Origin: Occallatibacter savannae | GTDB lineage: Bacteria; Acidobacteriota; Terriglobia; Terriglobales; Acidobacteriaceae | Reading direction: 5' to 3' | DNA length: 64,000 bases | Assembly (NCBI RefSeq): GCF_003131205.1 | Contig: NZ_QFFY01000005.1 | Coordinates: 310,001-374,000, forward strand | In this document: positions 26,550-36,704 of the stretch, piece by piece | How positions within the stretch are numbered: position 1 is the first letter of the stretch | Layout of the letters: each line of letters opens with the position of its first letter | The notes under the pieces: model-generated | Told to the model about the DNA's origin: nothing | Databases searched by the model: none | What the model saw: the letters and a program-made list of their open reading frames with translations, nothing else | Position numbers and translations under genes: made by a program

Positions 26550-29500
26550 TTAGAAGTCGTAGCGCAGGCTGAACTGCTGCCGGCGCGGCGCCGTCAACAG
26601 CGAGCTTGCGATACCGAGGCTACCGTTCGTGAGACCGTTGTCGATCGACTTGGGATCGAATCGAACAGCGTTCGTCACGTTGTAGACTTCCCACGCAAAT
26701 TTCAAAGTTCCAAACTCGCGAATTTTCCAGGTCTTGGCCAGGCCCGAGTCGATGTTGAAGTAGCCATCGCCGCGGAAGTTGTTGCGCTGACCGGTTTCAC
26801 CAGGATACGGCAAACGAATCGGACCGCCAGTTGAAGTGCCTGCGTTGATCCCGGCGGCATCTCCGAAGAACTGAGGATTACCGTTCTTGTCGATGTGTTT
26901 GTGGATCTTGGCGTTCCCTACGTTTACGCCATAGCTTTCGATCTGCCAGTCGGTTGACCAGCCAGGCTCAAAGACTGAGAAGGGCAGCCCGCTCGACCAC
27001 CGATTGATGCCGGACCACTGCCACCCACCGATGAACGTATCCAGAAGGGTGCTGCTGTTCCCGAGCACTTGCCGCCCTCTACCGAACGGCAGCTGATAAA
27101 CCCAGTCGGCCGTGATCAGATGCTTCGTGTCGAACGCTGAAACACCTCGATTCAGGTAGGGTTTCCAGGTGTTGATGATGTTGTCGAAGTTGTACTCGCC
27201 GGTGAACTCCGTGTCGCGCTCAGCATCCGATCCCCAGTCAATCGACTTGGACATCGTGTAGCTGAAGTCGAACTGGAGCCCGTGGCTCATCGGATGACGA
27301 AGGGTGATCTGGCCCGCGTGATAGGAACTTCTCCCGATGGTGGAGAGTGCATATAGCGACGAGAACTGATCCTGCCAGAACTTGGACTGATAGTTCGAGC
27401 ATTGTGCCGAGCTGAGGTAGACGCAGAAAAAGTCCAGGTCCGCAAGCGCGGTCGTTGCACCGTACTGAGCGCGATACGGGGCCCATTCATAGTTGTAGAT
27501 CGCCTGGGTTGCGCTCTCCCCGACAAAGTCGAAATCTTTCATGAACGGGAAGATGTCTTCGAAGTAGGGAATAGTCGAAACTGCTGGGTAAGAAACGGCA
27601 TTGCCGTTGTCGTCATAGGTGACCGAAGCGGCGCCTCCGTTTTGATCGACAGCCTTGGACAATGCCGTGCCGGCTGCATAGTAATCCCCACCGCCTTGAG
27701 GATCGACGAAGTCGACCGGCTCAGTCAGGTCGAGGTTCTGTAGCAGGTGCCGACCCAGGCGGCCAACATAGGAAGCTTCAATCGTGAACCCGCCGACAGT
27801 CTGACGCTGAATTGAGAAATCCAGGCTTTCGGAATACGGCGTCTTCAGCTTGTTGTCGAGACCCCAGGTGATTGCGAAGTTGCCCTGAGGAGCAGTGAAG
27901 GGATACGTCTGGGTCTGCGCCGCCCCGCCATTGTCGATGTTGGGTAGAGTGTTCCTGCCGGTGAAGCGAGGCGATGGTGGGTGCTTTGCATTTCCCTCGA
28001 TCCCATATACGCCGGCCGAGTTGGTAACCGACGAACTGATTCCGAACGAGCCCTCACGATCAAAGATGTTGACCAGTGATTCGCCGTAGTGGTCGTAGTA
28101 GATACCAGCTCCGGCGCGGATTGAGGTCTTCGAATCCGGCGAGTAGGCCACCGAAAGACGCGGCGCGAAGTTGTTCTTAGACTTCGGCCAGAACCCGGGT
28201 TTGCCGTAATTGGGACCGCTGGGCGAGAACTGCATGTCGGGCTCATACACCTGCCCCTTCAGTGCGGCTGATTCGCGCTGCAGGTACCAGGAGTGCGTGT
28301 CGATGGTGGGCGCCACCTGCTGGCCGCTGCTCTCATACGGAGTCTGCAGCAGCGTATGGCGAACACCAAAGGTGAGCGTAAGGTTCGGTTTTATGCGCCA
28401 GGCATCCTGTATGTACCACTCGAACTCATTCGCCTTGAAGTGACGATTGAGGAATGATCCATCAGCCAGAAGAGTTCCAGTTGTCGCGCTGTCGACATGG
28501 TAGTTGAACGAATTGTCCAGTTCAGGAACGGTGCCCACGAGATTGGCAAATGCGATCTCGTAGGAATTTGCGAATCCGTCCGAAACCCCTGCTGCCGGCG
28601 AAGGCGGATTCCCGCCAAGCCAATACGGATTCGTGGTCGCGTGCTGCCAGGTCGTTGAGTCCGACCTGTGATTCTGATGGATGAGCCGCCAGTTCCCGCC
28701 GAGTTGGATGCTGTGTTTAGATTTCGTCCAGCTCAGGTTGTCGACAATGTTATTGACCGGAACCGTGGTGAACGTCGAGCGAGTCTCAGCGGTCGGAGAA
28801 TCCATGAACCGGAAATCGACATAATCGCCCTTACCCACGCCCGTCGCGCTGTTCCCCTGACGAACATAGCCATAACGAATGTCGTTGATCAGGTTGGACG
28901 TAATGGTCCAGGTGTCGCCAAAAACAATTCCTTTGTTATTGCTCTTGTCGGTCGAAGACGGACCCTGTCCCGGAAACTGCTCCGGCTGGAGGACTGTATC
29001 TTTCTGCAGGTTGCCGCGGACGAAAATGCGATGGCGATCGTTCGGAGTGAAGTCCAGACGCGCGATCGACGTGTTGTTGCGGACCGGATTGGGAGAGGCA
29101 AACGAAAATGAACCGCGGTTATATCCGTCGCCGGTGAGCGTCCCATTCGCCTTCGGCATTGAATTGAAGTAGGCCAGCGAATTGGGATTCGGTCCAGGAG
29201 GGTTTGGATAATCCGGACTGTTGCAGATCTGGCAATTTGCATCGAGTGCAGTAACGGCGGCACTACTGAGTGTCTGCACATTTCCGTTTGCATCAACGAA
29301 GGTGAGGTTTCCGGCCGCATAGCTTGAGGTTGCGACGGTCCTCACTTCCTGCGCATCTTCCGCCTGCCGGGTAGCTTCAAAGTTCCCAAAGAAGAAGAGC
29401 TTGTCTTTCTTGATCGGGCCCCCGAATGATGCTCCAAAGATGTTGCGAAGGACCTTGGTCGGCACGTTCGGCAAACCCTCATTCACCTGAGCCTGCTTGT

Positions 29501-30293
29501 TAAACCAGTTGTTCGCAGCCGTCAGCGGTGGCCGATAATACTCGTATGCCGCTCCGTGGAATTTATTGGTACCGGACTTGGTGACCATGCTGACCTGCGC
29601 GCCCGACGAGCGGCCCGCGTCTGCGTTGGCGTTACTGGTAGTTACGCGGAATTCTTCGATGGAGTCCTGCGTCTCACGCAAGACACCCTGAAACGCGTAG
29701 CCATTAACCTGATCGTTGTCGTCAACACCATCAATGGTCACGTTGCCCTGGTCGGCTCTTCCGCCGTTCACTGCACCGGTGCGGCTGTCAGAAGAGTTGG
29801 GGAGGTACAGAACACCCGGTTGCAATGAGAGCAGGTCCGGAACATTGCGTGTCTCGCTGGGAAGCGCCTGGATGAGCTCGTTGTTAGCGGAGTTTCCAAG
29901 CGAAGCGTCGCTGGTATTCAGGGTCTGCGCTTCAGCAGACACGTCCACCGTGACCGTACTCGATTGCACGGTGAGTGCGAAGTCGATTGTTGCCGGCTGG
30001 TTTACCAGGAGTTCAGCAGACTTCGTCTGCTCTCCAAAACCTACCGCAGCGACGGTGATGTTGTAGTGGGATGGTGCGATTTGCGCAAAGGCGTATTGCC
30101 CGGCGTTGTCGGCCATTGCCGAGATGGTTTTGCCAGTTGCCTTGTCGGTGAGGGTGACCTTGGCGCCCGGAACGAGCGCTCCGGAAGGATCCTTGATTGT
30201 TCCGCGGAGTGAGGTGGTAGCGAGTTGGCCGAAACAAAGAGTGGCGGTGGAAAGGATACAGAGAAGTATCCATCCCGCGAGGGGTTTCTTCAC
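26550..30293 (-). CDS. TonB-dependent receptor, Oar-like, with carboxypeptidase-regulatory-like domain
   Basis: A 1247-residue outer-membrane receptor. The GTG start at 30293 is chosen because GGAGG lies upstream and a signal peptide follows directly (KKPLAGWILLCILSTATLCFG). Residues about 25-110 are a carboxypeptidase-regulatory-like fold (LRGTIKDPSGALVPGAKVTL). The plug domain follows, with TIDGVDDNDQVNG and SIEEFRVTTSNANADAGRSS. The rest is a long beta-barrel ending in Phe (QFSLRYDF), the usual outer-membrane export signal. Such receptors are numerous in Acidobacteria and take up glycans or peptides. The ligand here is unknown. The nearest sugar gene, araB, is on the other strand. Confidence 0.9.
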   Translation of the reverse strand: MKKPLAGWILLCILSTATLCFGQLATTSLRGTIKDPSGALVPGAKVTLTDKATGKTISAMADNAGQYAFAQIAPSHYNITVAAVGFGEQTKSAELLVNQPATIDFALTVQSSTVTVDVSAEAQTLNTSDASLGNSANNELIQALPSETRNVPDLLSLQPGVLYLPNSSDSRTGAVNGGRADQGNVTIDGVDDNDQVNGYAFQGVLRETQDSIEEFRVTTSNANADAGRSSGAQVSMVTKSGTNKFHGAAYEYYRPPLTAANNWFNKQAQVNEGLPNVPTKVLRNIFGASFGGPIKKDKLFFFGNFEATRQAEDAQEVRTVATSSYAAGNLTFVDANGNVQTLSSAAVTALDANCQICNSPDYPNPPGPNPNSLAYFNSMPKANGTLTGDGYNRGSFSFASPNPVRNNTSIARLDFTPNDRHRIFVRGNLQKDTVLQPEQFPGQGPSSTDKSNNKGIVFGDTWTITSNLINDIRYGYVRQGNSATGVGKGDYVDFRFMDSPTAETRSTFTTVPVNNIVDNLSWTKSKHSIQLGGNWRLIHQNHRSDSTTWQHATTNPYWLGGNPPSPAAGVSDGFANSYEIAFANLVGTVPELDNSFNYHVDSATTGTLLADGSFLNRHFKANEFEWYIQDAWRIKPNLTLTFGVRHTLLQTPYESSGQQVAPTIDTHSWYLQRESAALKGQVYEPDMQFSPSGPNYGKPGFWPKSKNNFAPRLSVAYSPDSKTSIRAGAGIYYDHYGESLVNIFDREGSFGISSSVTNSAGVYGIEGNAKHPPSPRFTGRNTLPNIDNGGAAQTQTYPFTAPQGNFAITWGLDNKLKTPYSESLDFSIQRQTVGGFTIEASYVGRLGRHLLQNLDLTEPVDFVDPQGGGDYYAAGTALSKAVDQNGGAASVTYDDNGNAVSYPAVSTIPYFEDIFPFMKDFDFVGESATQAIYNYEWAPYRAQYGATTALADLDFFCVYLSSAQCSNYQSKFWQDQFSSLYALSTIGRSSYHAGQITLRHPMSHGLQFDFSYTMSKSIDWGSDAERDTEFTGEYNFDNIINTWKPYLNRGVSAFDTKHLITADWVYQLPFGRGRQVLGNSSTLLDTFIGGWQWSGINRWSSGLPFSVFEPGWSTDWQIESYGVNVGNAKIHKHIDKNGNPQFFGDAAGINAGTSTGGPIRLPYPGETGQRNNFRGDGYFNIDSGLAKTWKIREFGTLKFAWEVYNVTNAVRFDPKSIDNGLTNGSLGIASSLLTAPRRQQFSLRYDF

Positions 30294-30586
30294 GGCTGTT
30301 CCTCCAAAAAGGGACGTGCTTATTCGTTGTTGTTCTCTGCAATGGACCGCTGGACCCGTACCCGCGCAAATGCCTGAGTGAAACTGGAGAATCTTCGCTC
30401 TCTTTCTTTCGAGAACAGGCCGCGGGATCAGATTTGTCGCTTTGGTACTTTCACTGCGGACGCAGGCACCGATCGCCGCGTCGGGGGATTTCACCTTAAT
30501 TTATTCGCTCGACCGATCAAGATTCAATAAGAATTCCTGCTTCCCTTGCAGGCCCAGATTTCGTCACGCGAAAAGCGGGTTTTGTC
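30294..30586 (-). promoter_or_regulatory. Leader and promoter region of the TonB receptor gene
   Basis: No gene was seen in these 293 bases. Reading leftward, a small hairpin CCTGC/GCAGG at 30536-30552 follows the transglutaminase stop. A weak promoter candidate comes next (TTGAAT at 30522-30527, 17-base spacer, ATAAAT at 30499-30504). About 200 bases of leader would follow before the GTG. Confidence 0.3.
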
Positions 30587-31570
30587 TCATTGTTGTTGCT
30601 GCATTTGCTGCAAATCGATTAAAGGAGCGGGGGAATCGGGCGCCTGTTGGGCGCGCTCCACGAGGACCGACCAGTCCTCAGGAATGGGCATTTTGCTGTC
30701 GAGCGCCGGGGCAGTTTCTCTGGCGTCCACGTGAACGGCGACGTAAAGCTCGCTCGAGGTCTTGCCGCGGTAGATGCCGTGCGTGGGCGGAACATCCGCA
30801 TAGTCACGTCCCACGGCTGTACGAATATGCCGATGATGCGCCACCAGATTGTTTGTAGGATCAAATCCGACCCAGCCGAGGTGCGGCATCAGGACGTCGA
30901 GCCAGGCGTGGCTGGCGTCCGGAGTGGATCGGTCATGATCTTCCCGGGAACGGTAAAGGTACCCGGAAACGTAACGGGCCGGAATGCGGACATGGCGAAG
31001 GAGCGCAATCATCGTGTGCGCAAAGTCCTGGCAGACCCCGCGCCTGTTCGTAATTGCCTCATCGATCGGCGAGTCCACCCGCGTCGAGCGCGGCACATAT
31101 TCGAAAAATTCGAAGAGGCGTTGATTCAATTCGTGAACCAGCATGAGAGGGTCATCCCGCCGGGTAACATCCAGTTGCGCGGCGAGGTCGAGCAGAGCGG
31201 GAGTCTCAGCGGCAAACTGGCTGGGTAACAGCATCTCCCAATAATCGCCAGAGCTGACCATAGAGTCCAAAGCCTGCCACGCATCGAACGAGAGGAACGC
31301 CGGGACGTCTGGAACCGTCTGCTGTTCCACAACAGACTCGGCCACGATGACCAGTTGGCTGTGCTCCCCCGGGATGTCGAAATGATGGACGTTGTTGCCG
31401 AAGTGATCGCGATAGGTGAAGACGCGGCAGCGGGGGCTGACGGAAAGCGAAAAGGCCAGGCAATGCTGCTGCGAGTCGGACCGCGGATGCATACGCGTTT
31501 CCATGATGCTCTCGCTTACCGCCTGCGAATAGCGATAGCGCGTCAAATGGCGAATGGAGTAGAAGTTCAT
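30587..31570 (-). CDS. Transglutaminase family protein (ATP-grasp-linked)
   Basis: A 327-residue cytosolic protein. Its N-terminal half is the bacterial transglutaminase N-domain (MNFYSIRHLTRYRYSQAVSE). The transglutaminase-like core follows, with catalytic Cys in RRGVCQDFAHTMIALLRHV, His in DASHAWLDVLMP and Asp in GWVGFDPTNN. The end is Gln-rich. The start is placed at 31570 because that is where family similarity begins; a longer frame to 31654 has no support. It follows the alpha-E gene by 11 bases and is the third gene of the ATP-grasp operon. Proteins of this group are predicted to act as peptidases or amide-forming enzymes in peptide or polyglutamate-like metabolism. The substrate is unknown. 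Confidence 0.88.
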   Translation of the reverse strand: MNFYSIRHLTRYRYSQAVSESIMETRMHPRSDSQQHCLAFSLSVSPRCRVFTYRDHFGNNVHHFDIPGEHSQLVIVAESVVEQQTVPDVPAFLSFDAWQALDSMVSSGDYWEMLLPSQFAAETPALLDLAAQLDVTRRDDPLMLVHELNQRLFEFFEYVPRSTRVDSPIDEAITNRRGVCQDFAHTMIALLRHVRIPARYVSGYLYRSREDHDRSTPDASHAWLDVLMPHLGWVGFDPTNNLVAHHRHIRTAVGRDYADVPPTHGIYRGKTSSELYVAVHVDARETAPALDSKMPIPEDWSVLVERAQQAPDSPAPLIDLQQMQQQQ

Positions 31571-31581
31571 CGCGAAGGGCT

Positions 31582-32544
31582 CTAGATTGCCAGGGCTGAT
31601 TGGATCGAATACTGGATGTAGAAGCGGTACATGAGCTCGTGAATGCTCATGCACTGCTGGCGAATGGTATGGAGAAACGCGGCGGCGTCTCCGTTCAGGA
31701 TTTCGTTGATGGAGGTGAAGCTCAACATGGCGTGGAGGCGGCCGATGTTCGCGGTGAGTTCGTCAGGCGGACGCCGACCGCCGGTGTGCTGGATCGACTG
31801 AATGGCCTGCCTCACGCCATCGACCGAGTAGCGAATGGCGTGGGGGAAATCGCGATTGAGGAGCAGAAATTCGAGAATGCGATCGGGGCTCAGGTCCGCC
31901 GTGTAGACCTGACAGTAGGCCTCGAAGGCTGTGCAGCATCGCAGCAGGCCAACGAGTTCGAGGTACTGATAGCCCGAGATCTCTCCGCCTGAGCTGTGAA
32001 AAAGGTGCGGTTGATAAACCTCGAGGAGCGTCGCGATTGCGTAAGCGCGCTCGAGATAACGGCCCAGCCGAATGAAGTGCCATCCCTGGCCGTGAATCAT
32101 TGTCGTATCGCTGACGCCTTTGAATAGGTGGATGGCATCGATGATGGAGCCCAGCACGTCATTCTGGTTCGCCCGGAACTGAGTCTCCGTACTGGGCGCA
32201 TGCATCTGGTGGTAGAGGCGGTTCAGCCGCTGCCATTGTTCGGTGGAGATCTCTTCGCGAATCTGACGGGCATTCTCGCGAGCCGCATCGATGCAGCAGG
32301 CGACGGATGCCGGGTGATGCTTGTCGAACACGAGTTTTTGCGCGTTGGAGTTTACGTCGCCATTCCACTCAAAACCGGCAGGCTTACCAAGGGCCGAAAA
32401 CAGGCGGTTCCAGTGCGTTTCGGCGCTGGCTCCGCCGGAGTCGAGCATCAGGCTCATCGCAACGTCGAGTTGGCGCACGGTGTTTTCCCCACGCTCGAGG
32501 TAGCGGCTCATCCAATAGAGGCTGTCCGCAACGCGAGAAAGCAT
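31582..32544 (-). CDS. Alpha-E domain protein
   Basis: A 320-residue helical protein filling the alpha-E family (DUF403). The opening MLSRVADSLYWMSRYLERGE is the hallmark. Inside are FHSSGGEISGYQYLELVGLL-type helices and the repeated Arg/Glu pairs that name the domain. The start at 32544 has GGAGG eight bases upstream; a start at 32592 would overlap the ATP-grasp gene. The alpha-E domain has no confirmed activity. It is nearly always next to, or fused with, a circularly permuted ATP-grasp enzyme and a transglutaminase, exactly as here, and is thought to take part in the same peptide-modifying pathway. Confidence 0.9.
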   Translation of the reverse strand: MLSRVADSLYWMSRYLERGENTVRQLDVAMSLMLDSGGASAETHWNRLFSALGKPAGFEWNGDVNSNAQKLVFDKHHPASVACCIDAARENARQIREEISTEQWQRLNRLYHQMHAPSTETQFRANQNDVLGSIIDAIHLFKGVSDTTMIHGQGWHFIRLGRYLERAYAIATLLEVYQPHLFHSSGGEISGYQYLELVGLLRCCTAFEAYCQVYTADLSPDRILEFLLLNRDFPHAIRYSVDGVRQAIQSIQHTGGRRPPDELTANIGRLHAMLSFTSINEILNGDAAAFLHTIRQQCMSIHELMYRFYIQYSIQSALAI

Positions 32545-32576
32545 CTTTGTCGCCTCCGGTGATCGATGAATGACGA

Positions 32577-34037
32577 TTACTCCAGCACCCATGTGTCCTT
32601 GCTTCCGCCGCCCTGGGATGAGTTGACGACGAGCGAGCCCTTTTCGAGCGCAACTCGGGTCAAGCCCCCGGGCACGATATTGATCTTGTCGCCGTAGAGG
32701 ATGTAAGGCCGCAGATCGACGTGCCGCGGCTCGAGACGATCGCCGATCAGGCAGGGCGCGCGTGAGAAATCGAGAGTCGGCTGGGCGATATAGTTGCGCG
32801 GATTGGCTTGGATACGCTCCGCGAATTCTTCACGCTGCTTCGCCGTGGAGTGCGGACCGATGAGCATACCGTACCCGCCACTCTCGCCGACCGCCTTGAC
32901 GACAAGTTTGTCTAGATTGGCAAGCACGTGCTGGCGCTCGCTGTCTTCTGTCAGAAGGTAGGTTTCGACGTTGTTGATGATCGGGTCTTCGTTCAGGTAG
33001 TAGCGAATGATGCGGGGCACGTAGGCATAGAGGGCCTTGTCGTCAGCCAGCCCGGTCCCGAAAGCATTGGTCACAGTAACATTGCCGGCGCGGTAAGCAT
33101 TGAACAGCCCGGCACATCCAAGGATGGAATCACTGCGGAAGATCAGCGGATCGCTGAAGTCATCGTCCACGCGGCGGTAGATAACATCAACACGCTTAAG
33201 GCCATCGGTCGTCCGCATGTAGACGATGTTGTCGTGGGTGACGAGATCGCGACCTTCCACCAGGTCGATGCCCATCTGGCGCGCAAGATATGTGTGTTCG
33301 AAATAGGCAGAATTAAACACGCCCGGCGTGAGCAGGACGATATTCGGCTCAGGACGGCCCTCTGGAGCAAGCGAGCGAAGCGTCGAAAGCAGGACTTGCG
33401 GATAGTGCTCGATGGGACGAACACCGTAGCTGTGGAAGAGCTGCGGGAACGTACGCTTCATCACGCGCCGGTTGGTGAGCATGTAGCTCACGCCCGAGGG
33501 CACCCGCAGATTGTCTTCAAGAACCACAAATTCGCCGCTGTCGAGCCGAAGAAGATCGGATCCGACAACGGAGATGTATACGTTACGCGGGACCTGCAGT
33601 CCCCTCATCTGGCGTCGATAGTGCTTGCAACTGTAGATCAGTTCGCGCGGCACGACCTGATCGTTGAGAATCTTCGCCTCAGAGTAGACGTCGCGCAGAA
33701 ACAGGTTCAGCGCTGTGATGCGCTGAGTAAGTCCCCGTTCGACACGATCCCATTCCTGCGACGTGATAAGCCGTGGAAGCAGATCGTAGGGAAAGATCTT
33801 CTCGGTGCCTTCGTCGCGGCCGTAAACGGTGAAGGTGATCCCCTGGGTTAGAAAGGATAACTCCGCAGACTGCTTCCTTCGCTGCAGTTCCTGCTGCGGC
33901 AGACGGGCGAGCGTTTCAGCCAGTGCCCGGTACGCAGGGCGCACTTCACCGGCCGGCTCACGCATCTCGTCGTATGCGTGGTCGAGGGGATAATCTCCGT
34001 AGAGTTCCTGCAGTTCTGCGACAGGCCCGGAACTCAT
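32577..34037 (-). CDS. Circularly permuted ATP-grasp protein
   Basis: A 486-residue cytosolic enzyme of the CP-ATP-grasp type 2 family. Seen are LTQRITALNLFLRDVYSEAK near residue 105, the FVVLEDNLRVPSGVSYML loop, LVVKAVGESGGYGMLIGP (ATP-binding Lys and Gly-rich loop) and the end VVNSSQGGGSKDTWVLE. The family is predicted to form amide bonds using ATP, probably on peptides. It heads a three-gene operon with alpha-E and transglutaminase partners, a widespread but biochemically undefined set. The product is not known. It is divergent from an uncharacterised 153-residue gene. Confidence 0.9.
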   Translation of the reverse strand: MSSGPVAELQELYGDYPLDHAYDEMREPAGEVRPAYRALAETLARLPQQELQRRKQSAELSFLTQGITFTVYGRDEGTEKIFPYDLLPRLITSQEWDRVERGLTQRITALNLFLRDVYSEAKILNDQVVPRELIYSCKHYRRQMRGLQVPRNVYISVVGSDLLRLDSGEFVVLEDNLRVPSGVSYMLTNRRVMKRTFPQLFHSYGVRPIEHYPQVLLSTLRSLAPEGRPEPNIVLLTPGVFNSAYFEHTYLARQMGIDLVEGRDLVTHDNIVYMRTTDGLKRVDVIYRRVDDDFSDPLIFRSDSILGCAGLFNAYRAGNVTVTNAFGTGLADDKALYAYVPRIIRYYLNEDPIINNVETYLLTEDSERQHVLANLDKLVVKAVGESGGYGMLIGPHSTAKQREEFAERIQANPRNYIAQPTLDFSRAPCLIGDRLEPRHVDLRPYILYGDKINIVPGGLTRVALEKGSLVVNSSQGGGSKDTWVLE

Positions 34038-34234
34038 GCGTCTTTCGTCTTTCTTGATCCCGCTTCTAAGTAACGGCTATTGCTCATTCCCCAGCCCGGA
34101 TATGTTGCCATTGTTCTTCTGCTTGTAACACGCGGAGCATAAGGGCACAATCAGGGAAATATTTTGCTGCGATTGTGGGGCTATTTCTGCCGAACGAGAG
34201 AGCCAGCGGCAGGACGAAGGGATAGCATCTGAAT

Positions 34235-34696
34235 ATGAGTTACGATCTGATGGTCTTCGAGCCGGAAGCCGTTCCAACGGGACACGACGAGTTCCTGGAA
34301 TGGTACTCGCGGCAGACCAAGTGGAACGAAGACCACGGATACGATGATCCGGCCATCGCCTCTCCGCATCTACAGGCATGGTTCAAGGACATGGCTCAGT
34401 CATTTCCCCCCATGAACAGGCCGATCTCGTTGGATGATCGCCCCCGCGACGACGGTTCCAGCACTGACTATGCAATCGGCAGGGACTTCATCTTTGCGTC
34501 GTTCTCCTATTCGAAGTCTGAGGCCGCCTATATGACGGTAGCTCGGCTTGCGGAGAAGCACCAACTGGGGCTCTTCAATGCCAGCTCAACTGGCGAAGAA
34601 GTCTGGCTCCCCGCAGGCGGACGCATGGCGCTGGCACATGACAAAGAGCCGCCGACAATCGCCGGCAGAATCAAAAGCTTTCTCAACTTTGACTGA
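34235..34696 (+). CDS. Uncharacterised 153-residue protein
   Basis: A small soluble acidic protein beginning MSYDLMVFEPEAVP. I recall this start from a scattered bacterial family without an assigned function. It has no signal peptide or membrane segment. Aromatic-rich stretches (EFLEWYSRQTKWNEDHGYDD, FIFASFSYSKSEAAYM) suggest a compact folded domain. It stands between the divergent ATP-grasp operon and the M61 gene, 74 bases upstream of the latter. Some proteins with this opening are found near secretion or toxin loci; nothing here supports such a role. Confidence 0.6.
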   Translation: MSYDLMVFEPEAVPTGHDEFLEWYSRQTKWNEDHGYDDPAIASPHLQAWFKDMAQSFPPMNRPISLDDRPRDDGSSTDYAIGRDFIFASFSYSKSEAAYMTVARLAEKHQLGLFNASSTGEEVWLPAGGRMALAHDKEPPTIAGRIKSFLNFD

Positions 34697-34770
34697 CGGT
34701 GCACCGCGGGCGATGAGGGCTACTTCCCTAGAGTGGGATAACCTGATCTTTTGAGGAGGTCCCCGCCCTG

Positions 34771-36702
34771 ATGCTCTCGTTGAAGCGATTTGTTGCGCAA
34801 TCCCCTGTTCTTCTGCTGATGGTGCTAGGCGCTTCCACCGCGAGTGCTCAGAAAGCGCCCATCGAAATCACAGCCGACCTGTCGGATGCCCCACGCAAGC
34901 TCTTTCATGCCGAAATCGACTTCCCCGTCTCCGCGGGGGCGCTCACTCTGATCTCGCCAGAGTGGATCCCTGGGCACCACATGCCGTCCGGCACGGCGAA
35001 CGCGATTACGGGCGTCGTGTTCACTGCCAACGGCAAGCCACTCGAGTGGCGGCGCGACGACGTGAATCTCTACGAATTCCATCTGACTGTTCCGGCGGGT
35101 GTGACGACACTGCACGCTCATCTCGATTCGATCGTCACCCGACGGGTCTCGCAGCGTCTCGCGGCTCTCGAGTGGGAGGCGCTGATGCTGTATCCGGCTA
35201 ACGTGCCGGTGAAGGACATACCGATACAGCCGTCGGTGAAGGTGCCCGCGGGTTGGGGTATCGGCACAGCGCTCAAACCAGTCAGCGGCGGAGATTACCC
35301 GGTACCAACGGCCGGGGCAACCACCAAGTTTGCGGCGACCACTGTAGAACAGCTTCAGGACTCGCCCATCCTGACAGGGCTCTACTTCCATGAGTATCCG
35401 CTTGCGCCAACAATCTCGCCGAAGCACTATCTCGACGTCGCAGCCGATGCGCCGGAGGACGCAAATCTGCGCCCGGCGGTGCTGGCCGAAGTCGCCAACC
35501 TCGTGCGTGAAGCGGATGCGCTCTATGCCTCGCACCACTACAACGATTATCACTTCCTGCTGACACTCTCGGACGTAGCCGGCGGAATGGGACTGGAGCA
35601 CGGGCAATCGTCGGACAACGGCGTCGGCGAGAAGGCATATGCCGATGACGTCCATCAGCTGCCGGACTCGGATCTGCTCTCGCACGAGTTCACGCACTCA
35701 TGGAACGGTAAGTATCGTCGGCCCGTAGGGCTGTACCAGCCGGACTTCGCGACACCCATGCAGGGCGCCCTTCTGTGGGTCTACGAAGGTATGACGGAGT
35801 ACTGGGGCAATGTGCTGGCGGCGCGTTCGGGACTGAAAACGCCTGAGGAATACAAGGACGTGCTGGCAGCAACAGCCGCCGAGCTGGACTACACACGCGG
35901 TCGTGAATGGCGACCGACAGAGGACACGGCGGTCGCGGCCAGCATACTGCGCGGCGGCAACAGAGCATGGGAGAACTGGCGTCGCGGGCAGGACTACTAC
36001 TTCGAAGGCGAGCTGCTTTGGCTCGACGCCGACACTCTCATTCGGAAAATGACCGGCAACAAGAAGTCGCTCAACGATTTTGTAAAGATCTTCCTGGGCA
36101 AGGGCGGCAACACCGGACCGCTCATCGTGACCTACACCTTTGATGAACTGGTGCAGGACCTTGATCAAGTGGTCTCGTATGACTGGGCGAAGTTCCTGCA
36201 CGATCGGGTCAATCGCATCAATCCACGCGCCGATGTTACGGGCCTGGAGCAGGGCGGTTACAGGCTGATCTATCGCGACAAGCCCACCAAGTCCGAGCGC
36301 ATGATCCAGGCAGCTGAAGGACACCGAAGCGGCATCGATTGCTGGTATTCGATCGGGCTGCAGCTCGCCGCCGATGGCACGATCGGGGATGTTCTCTGGA
36401 ACGGACCTGCCGATAAGGCTGGGCTCGCTCCCGGCGAGAAAATCATAGCGGTGAACGACAACATCTACTCAGCCGATGCGCTACGTAACGCGATCCGGGA
36501 CGCGAAAAATTCGTCGAAGCCTATCCGGGTGATCGTGCAGGCCGATTCGTTTGTCTCCACCATGCAGATCGACTATCACGACGGAGAGCGCTATCCGGCC
36601 CTGGAGCGCGTAGACGGCACGCCGGCGTATCTCGATGACATCATCAAGCCGCTGACCACCCCGGAGAAGGCTCCGGAGCAGAAAAAGGATGAATCGGAGT
36701 AG
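34771..36702 (+). CDS. M61 family metallopeptidase with PDZ domain
   Basis: A 643-residue exported protease. A signal peptide covers about the first 26 residues (cleavage after ASTASAQ). The M61 N-terminal domain follows. The zinc site is HEFTH in LLSHEFTHSWNGKYRRP near residue 306, and the third ligand is Glu in YEGMTEYWGN near residue 340. A PDZ domain lies at about residues 525-605 (GDVLWNGPADKAGLAPGEKI). M61 members are glycyl aminopeptidases or related enzymes. Start at 34771 has GAGGAGGT upstream. Its stop lies only two bases from the stop of the thymidine kinase gene on the other strand. Confidence 0.9.
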   Translation: MLSLKRFVAQSPVLLLMVLGASTASAQKAPIEITADLSDAPRKLFHAEIDFPVSAGALTLISPEWIPGHHMPSGTANAITGVVFTANGKPLEWRRDDVNLYEFHLTVPAGVTTLHAHLDSIVTRRVSQRLAALEWEALMLYPANVPVKDIPIQPSVKVPAGWGIGTALKPVSGGDYPVPTAGATTKFAATTVEQLQDSPILTGLYFHEYPLAPTISPKHYLDVAADAPEDANLRPAVLAEVANLVREADALYASHHYNDYHFLLTLSDVAGGMGLEHGQSSDNGVGEKAYADDVHQLPDSDLLSHEFTHSWNGKYRRPVGLYQPDFATPMQGALLWVYEGMTEYWGNVLAARSGLKTPEEYKDVLAATAAELDYTRGREWRPTEDTAVAASILRGGNRAWENWRRGQDYYFEGELLWLDADTLIRKMTGNKKSLNDFVKIFLGKGGNTGPLIVTYTFDELVQDLDQVVSYDWAKFLHDRVNRINPRADVTGLEQGGYRLIYRDKPTKSERMIQAAEGHRSGIDCWYSIGLQLAADGTIGDVLWNGPADKAGLAPGEKIIAVNDNIYSADALRNAIRDAKNSSKPIRVIVQADSFVSTMQIDYHDGERYPALERVDGTPAYLDDIIKPLTTPEKAPEQKKDESE

Positions 36703-36704
36703 CC

